From positions 1 to 34,321 of the forward strand of contig JAJYIF010000035.1 of assembly GCA_021790195.1 (NCBI GenBank): 34,321 nucleotides of DNA, given 5' to 3'. Shown here piece by piece: positions 26,364 to 32,116 of the stretch. Under the pieces are notes generated by a model. It made no database searches. It was not told where the DNA came from and worked only from the letters and a program-made list of their open reading frames with translations. Source of the stretch: Nitrospirota bacterium. Its GTDB lineage: Bacteria > Nitrospirota > Thermodesulfovibrionia > Thermodesulfovibrionales > UBA9159. The position numbers were made by a program, and so were the translations under genes. Position 1 is the first letter of the stretch, and each line of letters opens with the position of its first letter.

Positions 26364-27179
26364 TTATTCTGGATATTTTCCTATGGCCTTAATTCCATCA
26401 TCCGATATTTTTAATACTTCTGTAGTAATTGGATAGCCCGAGGTCCTGTATTCCCGCTGAACAACTCCGCCCAGTTTATCGAGCAGAGCCTCATCCTTCT
26501 CTGGAATGATATATATGAAATCACGGCAAGGGATCACAACAAGGACCGGCCAGCCAACATCTGTTAATGCAAGCTTCTTGAAATTAGGTGAAAATATCGT
26601 GGACGCTTTAAAGACACTATTGATAGGTATCATCGCTAATTTGAAATCGTCAATTTGTTCAACTTCGAGGCGTATGCCCTTCAATAAGCCGCCCATGTTC
26701 TCAGCGGCATTCATTTCAGCTTCGCTTTGAGAAACATTCCATTCCTTTATCATTTCCGGAGTAACCCAAGTGATCTTCCCTTCATCAGGATCTGTTATAA
26801 CCAAAACTTTTGATAGACTATCGGTTACGGCATAATGAATTGATCTATTGAAGTTATAATCGGATGGTTCGACTGAAAAGAATATCAATTTCTTGGCCGT
26901 GTTCCAAGGCGGCGTTCTAAATCGCGTCAATGACTGATCGATAAAATGGATAACGGCTTCAGGGTCTTTGTCTCTTGCATAATTTTTTGTAATATTTTCC
27001 AGATTTATAGTAACTTCAAAATTCTCCGTATTTACTTTATAAAACCCGATCGAGTCCGGCCCTTTGTATTTGATCTTTCGTTTATCTAATTCATGTTCAA
27101 AAATCTCTCTCGCCGATAGCACAGTTTCGCACCTCCCGTATGCGGTAATAAATACTATTGGAACTACCATAACGGTCAA
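26364..27179 (-). CDS. DUF1444-like (YtpQ-type) protein, 5' end rebuilt
   Basis: The body resembles DUF1444: AVTDSLSKVLVITDPDEGKITWVTPEMIKEWNVS and LTDVGWPVLVVIPCRDFIYIIPEKDE-type blocks. Function unknown; family members are cytoplasmic. The first about 20 residues (from a TTG at 27179; ATG at 27170) are hydrophobic, unlike the family. They are encoded opposite the leader of the IS256 fragment. A GTG at 27125 followed by LSAREIFEHEL would give a normal N-terminus. The stop lies 8 nt from the intron end, so the 3' end abuts the interrupted attC. Probable cassette gene. Confidence 0.65.
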   Translation of the reverse strand: MTVMVVPIVFITAYGRCETVLSAREIFEHELDKRKIKYKGPDSIGFYKVNTENFEVTINLENITKNYARDKDPEAVIHFIDQSLTRFRTPPWNTAKKLIFFSVEPSDYNFNRSIHYAVTDSLSKVLVITDPDEGKITWVTPEMIKEWNVSQSEAEMNAAENMGGLLKGIRLEVEQIDDFKLAMIPINSVFKASTIFSPNFKKLALTDVGWPVLVVIPCRDFIYIIPEKDEALLDKLGGVVQREYRTSGYPITTEVLKISDDGIKAIGKYPE

Positions 27180-27194
27180 GAAGGAGACACCACC

Positions 27195-27404
27195 ATGAGA
27201 AAGAGTATCACCGAGAGGGCGAGGCCGTCAAGCGGAACGTATGAGGTGTTGGAGGAAATGGTTCGAGGCAAGGTGCAGAAGTATATTCAGGAGATTCTTG
27301 AGGATGAAGTCGAGAGCTTCCTTGGTAGGAAGAAATCCGAAAGGATGACGCCAATAGATAGCGCATCAGGATATCGGAACGGGTATGGAAACAAATGTCA
27401 ATAA
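27195..27404 (+). pseudogene. N-terminal fragment of an IS256-family (mutator-type) transposase
   Basis: The reading frame encodes only about 69 residues. EMVRGKVQKYIQEILEDEVESFLGRKK and SGYRNGYG are the standard N-terminal blocks of IS256-family transposases. The rest of the about 400-residue protein, including the DDE catalytic core, is missing after RNGYG. An AAGGAGA ribosome site precedes the ATG. It is a dead remnant left between the cupin and DUF1444 cassettes. Terminal repeats were not identified. Confidence 0.8.
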
Positions 27405-27528
27405 TCAAGTCTGACCCCATCGTCCCTCATCCACGTGCTAAAACGACAAAATCCACTCCCAAAAAATTTCTTCGATATCCAGCACTAGATTTGACTATCA
27501 TTCGCAATCCTCCTCTTTGGAAATCGAC
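27405..27528. other. short non-coding remnant between IS fragment and attC site
   Basis: No open frame or repeat that I can name. It may be residual sequence from the insertion/deletion that truncated the IS256 element. Confidence 0.4.
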
Positions 27529-27585
27529 GTTTAATGCGAGTCAGGCGCCGCTTTTGGCGTGTCGCTGTGGACGCGCATGTTGGTG
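27529..27585 (-). other. attC-like site 3 (cupin cassette)
   Basis: A 57-bp imperfect palindrome. On the minus strand it starts CACCAAC ATGCGCGTCCACAGCGA and ends in ATTAAAC, with inner stem around GGCGCCGCTTTTGGCGT. It lies 45 nt after the cupin stop codon. It shares the GTCCACAGCGA arm with the site at 29092-29151. The R' core (ATTAAAC) is degenerate. Confidence 0.7.
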
Positions 27586-27630
27586 GCGGCTTTAATGCCG
27601 CGACACCCTTGTCTTGCTATATGTTGTACC

Positions 27631-27978
27631 TCATTTCGCAATCTTGGCTTTGTATCTATCCCGCTGATTGAATAAGGTAATATCTTTGTACCCTGCGCTG
27701 ATTTTCGCGCTGTGGCGTACATCCTTTGGGATAAAGTACATATCACCCTTCTTGAATATCTGTTTTTTGTCATTTACTGTCAATTCTATTTTACCCTCTA
27801 AAACAACACCCCATTGAGCCTCATGTGCATGTTCGGGAACTTCCACATGATTTTCAAAACTCATAAATACGACTTGATGGCCGGTTCCTTGAACAAGGTA
27901 TGCCTTTAATCCTTCAATGGGAATTTCAGCTTGGGGAAGATCAGTAATTATATTTGGGAATTGGGAATCAGCTTTCAT
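27631..27978 (-). CDS. cupin-domain protein
   Basis: This single-domain 115-residue cupin shows motif 1 VEVPEHAHEAQWGVVLEGKIEL (His, His and Glu metal ligands) and motif 2 GDMYFIPKDVRHSA (third His). It could be a small metal-dependent enzyme or a ligand-binding protein; substrate unknown. Its ATG is preceded by GAAAGGAGAG. As a single-gene unit between two attC-like sites it fits a mobile cassette. Confidence 0.83.
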   Translation of the reverse strand: MKADSQFPNIITDLPQAEIPIEGLKAYLVQGTGHQVVFMSFENHVEVPEHAHEAQWGVVLEGKIELTVNDKKQIFKKGDMYFIPKDVRHSAKISAGYKDITLFNQRDRYKAKIAK

Positions 27979-28056
27979 TTATATTCTCTCCTTTCGAAAG
28001 TTAAGCGGCTCATGACCGCTTGGACTGCTGGTTGGCGTAGATCGGTATTTTGCCGG

Positions 28057-28103
28057 AGCCAATGCGGAGTTAACCCTGAATGGGGTTGAACGATTGGTTA
28101 GAA
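28057..28103 (-). other. attC-like site 4 (coiled-coil/HTH cassette)
   Basis: On the minus strand it starts TTCTAACCAATCGTTCAACCC, has the stem TTCAACCC/GGGTTAA with a six-base loop, and ends ATTGGCT. It lies 40 nt after the stop of the coiled-coil/HTH gene. The 47-bp length is short for attC. The site is closely similar to that at 29672-29720. Confidence 0.6.
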
Positions 28104-28143
28104 GTCGTTCGGAAAGGATAATATGAATAAGTCGTTAACACGA

Positions 28144-28605
28144 TCAAGCCAACCCTTTTTTCGAAAGATAATGAACTGCACTGCCGGTAATATGTCCATC
28201 ACTATCAAGCATTTGGCCAATCTGTCGAAAATGAGCAAGCCAATGTTTTACAGTGAGAGGCGCAACATTAACGCCAGTAGCAATTTCTGTTTCCGAGGCA
28301 TCAGGCTTATAACAGAGAAACAACAAGATTCTATCCGCCGGATGATGGTCATTGTTTTTGTAAGGCTCATTGAATACCCCCATCTGCTTTGTAAGCTCGG
28401 CGTTATGAAGTTTAAGACGCTCATTCTCCGCTTCAAGTTCTATTATTTCCGTATCTTTAATTCCTACCTCTCTTTCAAGCTCAATCGTCTTCTTTTCGAG
28501 CGCGGCATACTGATCCTTGGCAAAAGCATTTCGTTCTCTCAGTATGTTCGCAGACCCATGCTCGTTTATCAATTTTTCAAGTTCATCAAAGATAGGGATG
28601 CCCAT
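28144..28605 (-). CDS. coiled-coil and winged-HTH protein, function unknown
   Basis: The 153-residue protein has a central coiled coil (about 30-75: ALEKKTIELEREVGIKDTE and following heptads). A C-terminal winged helix follows (ADRILLFLCYKPDASETEIATGVNVAPLTVKHWLAHFRQ ...) of a type seen in small DNA-binding regulators. I do not recognise a named family. GGAGGTG just upstream gives a strong ribosome site at the ATG. A candidate dimeric regulator encoded in a single-gene cassette. Confidence 0.65.
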   Translation of the reverse strand: MGIPIFDELEKLINEHGSANILRERNAFAKDQYAALEKKTIELEREVGIKDTEIIELEAENERLKLHNAELTKQMGVFNEPYKNNDHHPADRILLFLCYKPDASETEIATGVNVAPLTVKHWLAHFRQIGQMLDSDGHITGSAVHYLSKKGLA

Positions 28606-28638
28606 AAATCACCTCCGGGTGAATATCATGTCTGAAAT

Positions 28639-28694
28639 TTATAACGTCGAGTTCACACGCCGCGAAGTGGTCGGCGTGGAACGAGTCGTTATAA
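28639..28694 (-). other. attC-like site 5 (hypothetical cassette)
   Basis: Well-formed 56-bp palindrome: TTATAACG-TCGAGTTC-A-CACGCCG pairs with CGGCGTG-GAAC-GAGTCGTTATAA, with one or two unpaired bases on one arm as in known attC sites. Ends are TTATAAC/GTTATAA. It overlaps the stop codon of the gene at 28689-29078. This is the clearest of the sites. Confidence 0.8.
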
Positions 28695-29078
28695 ATTTGA
28701 CTTTTTCGTAAAGAATGCCGTAATTCTGTTTATGATTCCGACGCTCGGTTTGAAATCAAAATGCTCAAGAATTATGCTGGACGTAATTTCGTGATCTTCT
28801 TCAATATCTTTTATAATTATTTTGGCAAGTCGTGGCCAATCAGCTTGAGATAGCCCTTTGTAGTAACGCCATTCGTGATTTCTCGCATCTTGCCAACAAT
28901 CCCAGAAGTTTAATGCGAGGAAAAGCTTGTTAAACTCTGGGCCGCTATTCCTAGGTAGGTTCTGATCAAATACGTCAAACCCTTCTCCGATCTTCTTAAA
29001 TTCACCACGGGTGTGACTTGCAATATCTTGCGTGAGACTATCCAATAAATATTTCTTAGCTTCACTATAAGTAAACAT
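28689..29078 (-). CDS. hypothetical cassette protein, 129 residues
   Basis: Unrecognised. The sequence is mixed-charge and aromatic-rich (LALNFWDCWQDARNHEWRYYKGL), with no signal peptide or membrane segment and no catalytic motif. The ATG has no strong ribosome site. It is flanked by attC-like sites on both sides (stop within site 5, start 13 nt after site 6), so it is one complete cassette. Many integron cassette genes encode such orphan small proteins. Confidence 0.6.
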   Translation of the reverse strand: MFTYSEAKKYLLDSLTQDIASHTRGEFKKIGEGFDVFDQNLPRNSGPEFNKLFLALNFWDCWQDARNHEWRYYKGLSQADWPRLAKIIIKDIEEDHEITSSIILEHFDFKPSVGIINRITAFFTKKSNL

Positions 29079-29091
29079 TGTTTGCCTCAGG

Positions 29092-29151
29092 ATATAACGC
29101 CCGCGTCACGCGCCGCCTTCTGGCGCGTCGCTGTGGACCGGCTTGTTGGTC
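29092..29151 (-). other. attC-like site 6 (SUKH cassette)
   Basis: On the minus strand GACCAAC then AAGCCGGTCCACAGCGACG, inner stem ACGCGCC/GGCGCGT, and the end GTTATAT. It overlaps the stop codon of the SUKH gene and is 13 nt before the next gene start. Total 60 bp, the commonest attC length. Confidence 0.8.
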
Positions 29152-29660
29152 TATAGTGGGTCATTACCTTCCGGAGAATCTTTTACTAATTTATCTATAT
29201 CCGCGTTCCAATCCTTGGCTGGTGGGAGATCGAACTTCGGTGGTTCGGCAGCAGTAAGACGAAAATCGTTTTTGGCCCATTCAGAGAACGACGGCGACTG
29301 GACAACGAATTCTTCAGGTTCTAGGGAAGCGAAATCAACCCTGACGACAGGCCATTCATTCGGATTATCTCTTGAGACAGAGCAGTCGAATAGAAGTGCA
29401 TCATCGCCACCGTCTGATCCTATCACCAAAGCGTTTGGCAGCTGTTGTTGGATATCGCGTGTCTTATTATTCTCAACGATTTCTCTACAACCCCACAGAA
29501 CAATGCAATCACCAGGTTGGTCCGTGATTCCATATTCTGAACCATCGGTCTCACGAAGAAATTGTATGTAGGCACTTGGCAGTGGGCCTACTTCTGAGAT
29601 CAAAAAGCGAAGATCATCTTCGGACGAAGGGTTTCTCGTTATACGGAACTTTTCTTTCAT
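29151..29660 (-). CDS. SMI1/KNR4 (SUKH) family protein
   Basis: The 169-residue sequence has the SUKH fold hallmarks: SSEDDLRFLISEVGPLPSAYIQFLRETDGSEYG at the N-terminus and IVLWGCREIVE plus the acidic loop IGSDGGDDALLFD. SUKH proteins are mainly immunity proteins against contact-dependent or nuclease toxins. No cognate toxin gene is adjacent, so here it is an orphan immunity-like gene or serves another ligand-binding role. Single-gene cassette. Confidence 0.8.
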   Translation of the reverse strand: MKEKFRITRNPSSEDDLRFLISEVGPLPSAYIQFLRETDGSEYGITDQPGDCIVLWGCREIVENNKTRDIQQQLPNALVIGSDGGDDALLFDCSVSRDNPNEWPVVRVDFASLEPEEFVVQSPSFSEWAKNDFRLTAAEPPKFDLPPAKDWNADIDKLVKDSPEGNDPL

Positions 29661-29671
29661 GTCTCTTCTCG

Positions 29672-29720
29672 GACTAACAATGAATTAACCCGCTTGTCGG
29701 TGTTGAATGATTGGTTGGAA
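29672..29720 (-). other. attC-like site 7 (toxin-antitoxin cassette)
   Basis: On the minus strand TTCCAACCAATCATTCAACACCG, a short loop, then GGGTTAATTCATT and end GTTAGTC, close to GTTRRRY. It lies 47 nt after the ParE stop and 11 nt before the SUKH start. It is a close relative of site 4. Confidence 0.72.
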
Positions 29721-29767
29721 ATCTATCCATATTTTGGCCGAGTACCCCACCCCCTCAAATGATGGCT

Positions 29768-30079
29768 CTATCTTTCCCTGTCTTGAAGCTCAGTCAATAC
29801 AAGCTGTGGATTTCGAGCACAATGGAAAAGCCCGTATACAATAACCAGATCATTATCTACCATGAAATAAATGGCGTATGGGAAGCGTCTGAGAAGCCGT
29901 CTCCGAAATTCCTGATGAACTTTTGGATAAAGCAACGGATTCAAAAGGAAGTCATTTGCAGAAGCGTAGAACATACGAAGAAAGTCCTCGCCGAGTCCCC
30001 TTGATTTTTCTTCATACCAGACATAGCCATTAATGACATCTTCCTCAACTTCAGGAAGAAATCTCAGGACATAAGTCAT
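29768..30079 (-). CDS. RelE/ParE-type toxin
   Basis: The 103-residue protein matches the RelE/ParE toxin fold: TYVLRFLPEVEEDVINGYVWYEE, GLGEDFL and the C-terminal RRFPYAIYFMVDNDLVIVYGLFHCARNP. ParE-type toxins poison gyrase; RelE types cleave mRNA at ribosomes, and the type cannot be fixed here. ATG overlaps the antitoxin stop (ATGA), standard for toxin-antitoxin operons. Confidence 0.88.
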   Translation of the reverse strand: MTYVLRFLPEVEEDVINGYVWYEEKSRGLGEDFLRMFYASANDFLLNPLLYPKVHQEFRRRLLRRFPYAIYFMVDNDLVIVYGLFHCARNPQLVLTELQDRER

Positions 30080-30297
30080 TTCCTTGAATCTATTCTGATC
30101 CTAAGTTCATCAAGAGACAAAAGCATGCCGGGGGTAGACTTATGCCGAGCAAGCCGCCTGTCAAGTTCTGCGATGTGACTTTGGGGTATCGGGACGGCGG
30201 AATCATCCGAGGCTATGCTATCCCACATATCTTCGACAAAGAGAATCTTTTCAGGGACGCTTAAGTTTTCTATCTGTGGAATATCCGTTATGCGCAT
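30076..30297 (-). CDS. addiction-module antitoxin (Unstab_antitox type)
   Basis: The 73-residue protein belongs to the PF09720-like antitoxins: EKILFVEDMWDSIA and SHIAELDRRLARHKSTPG are typical. It neutralises the ParE-like toxin encoded 4 nt downstream. AGAAGG before the ATG is the ribosome site. The module is carried as one two-gene cassette; such modules are known to stabilise cassette arrays. Confidence 0.87.
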   Translation of the reverse strand: MRITDIPQIENLSVPEKILFVEDMWDSIASDDSAVPIPQSHIAELDRRLARHKSTPGMLLSLDELRIRIDSRK

Positions 30298-30326
30298 TGC
30301 CTTCTTCTTTCTTATATCTGTTTAAA

Positions 30327-30354
30327 TGATAACATTTTTCAGGCGAAGTTGCTT
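30327..30354 (-). other. remnant of attC-like site 8 (HNH cassette)
   Basis: TGATAAC (30327-30333) and about 21 nt of one arm remain, 29 nt before the antitoxin start. The other arm is missing and the 3' intron remnant begins here. On the far side of the remnant, T-AGGTC (30595-30600), joined to GT, makes GTTAGGT, or ACCTAAC on the minus strand, a perfect core. Site disrupted by an intron insertion plus deletion. Confidence 0.5.
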
Positions 30355-30594
30355 ACAGGGTTAAGCAGGAAGGGCTATTGGCATCTTGCTAAAACTCTAT
30401 CGACGAATTGCGGGATATCTCAGGCGTTCCTTCAAAAGCAGGGACTTGCCTCTATTCGCACATTGTGGATCAAGATTCATTACCCGGCCAAGACATAATC
30501 AGGTCTTTGCCGGTGCTTTCCGCGAACCGCCCGTTGCGGAGCCGCACGATGGGTGGTGTGGGGAGGGACGGTTAGCTACCGTCCCTTACCCGAT
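30355..30594 (+). mobile_element. 3' remnant of a second copy of the group II intron
   Basis: About 240 nt aligned with 26113-26355. It encodes the last about 45 codons of the RT (a few substitutions), then domains V/VI with a 4-nt deletion in domain VI, and ends exactly at the same CGAT|T border. Domains I-IV and most of the RT are missing. At this end it supplies the stop codon of the HNH gene. Confidence 0.9.
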
Positions 30595-31504
30595 TAGGTC
30601 TTTCTTCTTTCTGCATTGAAAGATTGCTCTTCCCGCTGTTACAGCGGTTACATAGCGTTTGCAAATTCCCCATGATGGTTTCACCACCTGTGCTCCAAGG
30701 AATAATATGGTCAACTTCTAAGCTGATGTTTTTGTCAACATTTTGCATAGCACCGCACAAGCAACACCTGAAGTTATCGCGACGCATGATTAAAAATCTT
30801 AACCGCCAGGAAACAATTCTTGATGTTTTCCGTTTTGTCTGTGCTACTTTTTTAGTCGTTGAGCTACCTGAAGCAATTAACGGCGGCGGCTGGTTATGGA
30901 TAATAGGTTCGGAAGTCCATCTGGCATCTATGTTTACAAATGCTATAAAAGATTCCAGTGCCTTTCTCCAAGTTCCAAATTTCTGTTCATATGTTTTAGC
31001 AGAGTATTTTGAAAGAGGCTTTTGCATGTCTGAATAGCGCGGTTGGCGGCCAAGCGTCCGCCAAACATATTCGAGATTTTCAAAATAATTTTCTCTGGGA
31101 ACGCGATGGGGTGTGCTTGGCTTTAGGCCGTTTTGTTCCAATGTCAGCCGCCAAGAGCCAAAATGACCAATTAGGGTGCTAGCGGCATATTGACCATGTT
31201 TTGAGTATTCTTTGAATGTTACGTTGTCTTTTCCCAGTTCTTGTGAAACGCGTTTTAAATCAGCAATTAAATTTTCGACCGGAATATTTAACTCGCTACG
31301 TGTCTTTTCCAATCCCGCCCTTTTAAGTGCAGTAAACCAAGAACCAAATCGCTTACGGAGACTTGAGGAATGATATGCTCCGTATCTATCATATTCTTCT
31401 ATCGTGACTGATTTCCTCTGGTGATGCCTTGCAATCTTTCTCAGATCTTCGAGAAGTTTCTCATCTGAAACATTGCGATGATATGGCTCAAGTTCAAATT
31501 TCAT
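30572..31504 (-). CDS. HNH endonuclease with N-terminal repeats
   Basis: The 310-residue product has three N-terminal repeats of about 60 residues, each ending FGSW/FGTW plus LxxxG (FGSWFTALKRAGL, FGSWRLTLEQNGL, FGTWRKAL). These resemble the repeats that accompany some HNH nucleases. The C-terminal HNH domain shows CCLCGA, EVDHIIPWSTGG, NLQTLCNRCNSGKS. It probably cuts DNA; specificity unknown. The last residues (after EERP) and the TAA stop are encoded inside the antisense of the intron remnant, so its original C-terminus is lost. The HNH core itself is intact. Confidence 0.85.
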   Translation of the reverse strand: MKFELEPYHRNVSDEKLLEDLRKIARHHQRKSVTIEEYDRYGAYHSSSLRKRFGSWFTALKRAGLEKTRSELNIPVENLIADLKRVSQELGKDNVTFKEYSKHGQYAASTLIGHFGSWRLTLEQNGLKPSTPHRVPRENYFENLEYVWRTLGRQPRYSDMQKPLSKYSAKTYEQKFGTWRKALESFIAFVNIDARWTSEPIIHNQPPPLIASGSSTTKKVAQTKRKTSRIVSWRLRFLIMRRDNFRCCLCGAMQNVDKNISLEVDHIIPWSTGGETIMGNLQTLCNRCNSGKSNLSMQKEERPNRVRDGS

Positions 31505-31516
31505 CTTAGTCCATCA

Positions 31517-31607
31517 GGCCAACGACCAGCATGAGGGGCGCGGAAGCAACAACGCAAGAATGAATAAAGAATGACGGCTATTCCCGCGTCCCTCTCGATG
31601 CGCTTGT
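31517..31607 (-). other. attC-like site 9, truncated by intron insertion
   Basis: GGCCAAC (31517-31523) starts the site on the plus strand. The arms AGCAT-GAG-GGGCGCGG-AA (31528 onward) and the complement of TTCCCGCGTCCCTCTCGATGCGCTT (up to 31605) pair with unpaired bases. It ends GCGCTTGT at the intron junction. Minus strand core: GTTGGCC. It begins 12 nt before the HNH start codon. Confidence 0.65.
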
Positions 31608-31717
31608 GTACGCCCGGCATGGGCGTGAGCTAATGGGGTGAAAGTCCCCTGTACGAGAACCGATGGTGTTCATAGTAATGGATACTAACAAAAGTACGAG
31701 CCGAAGGCAAGGGCGTC
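31608..31717 (+). mobile_element. 5' remnant of a third copy of the group II intron
   Basis: About 110 nt identical to the first 110 nt of the complete intron (24317-24426), then abrupt divergence. The identity starts at the same GT|GTACG border. Domains II-VI are missing. It ends the island on the side of the nifU-type gene. Confidence 0.9.
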
Positions 31718-31844
31718 CGCTTGTCGGCAGACAGGTCTGCGTGAGGACGACGATGATTTATACGCACTGCATACCGAGCAAGACCCTGAAGGAGGCGAGG
31801 AGTCCGCTGGATTTTTGACGCCGTGCGGCCGGCGCAAAAAAAAC
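31718..31844. other. unassigned sequence right of the intron remnant
   Basis: No gene seen. It contains a small inverted repeat GCAGAC-AG-GTCTGC near 31725-31740. It is not similar to the same part of the complete intron. It may be chromosomal sequence joined by a deletion or divergent intron sequence. Confidence 0.4.
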
Positions 31845-31873
31845 TTGCATAAAGTTTCTTTTTTTCATATCAT
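31845..31873 (+). promoter_or_regulatory. candidate promoter for the nifU-amidase operon
   Basis: TTGCAT (31845-31850) and TATCAT (31868-31873) with a 17-nt spacer. The expected transcription start falls within about 5 nt of the ATG at 31883 and no Shine-Dalgarno sequence is seen, so the message may be leaderless. It lies entirely outside the intron remnant. Confidence 0.5.
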
Positions 31874-31882
31874 TACTAATTA

Positions 31883-32116
31883 ATGAGTGACAATATGTTA
31901 AGAGAAAAAGTTGAAGAGGTTCTTGAGAAAATAAGGGCCGGGTTGAAGACCGAGGGCGGAGATATAGAATTAGTGGATATCAAGGGCGGCGCAGTGTACG
32001 TGAGGCTGAAAGGGGCCTGCGGCACGTGCTCCATGTCAACGCTTACTATGAAAAACTGGGTGGAGTCGAACCTGAAGAAGGAGATCCCTGAGATAACATC
32101 CGTTCATTCGGTATGA
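31883..32116 (+). CDS. NifU C-terminal-type Fe-S scaffold protein
   Basis: The 77-residue protein is a stand-alone NifU-like domain: REKVEEVLEKIRAGLKTEGGDIELVDI and GACGTCSMSTLTMKNWVE with the CxxC that holds a transient Fe-S cluster. It likely carries or delivers clusters to apo-proteins. The stop overlaps the amidase start (ATGA). Confidence 0.92.
   Translation: MSDNMLREKVEEVLEKIRAGLKTEGGDIELVDIKGGAVYVRLKGACGTCSMSTLTMKNWVESNLKKEIPEITSVHSV

Noticed and set aside
27529-29720. Palindromes as simple intrinsic terminators
   Set aside because: They lack U-tracts, have unpaired bases at one side of the stem and conserved AAC/GTT ends, and several overlap stop codons; attC fits better, though a termination side-effect is possible.
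22099-31717. CRISPR array or prophage as explanation of the island
   Set aside because: The palindromes differ in sequence and are spaced by whole genes, with no regular short spacers, and no phage structural genes or cas genes are present.
30355-31717. HNH gene as the intron-encoded endonuclease of a single intron
   Set aside because: The two intron pieces are in the wrong order for one intron and the HNH gene is on the opposite strand; the complete copy carries an RT with no HNH domain.
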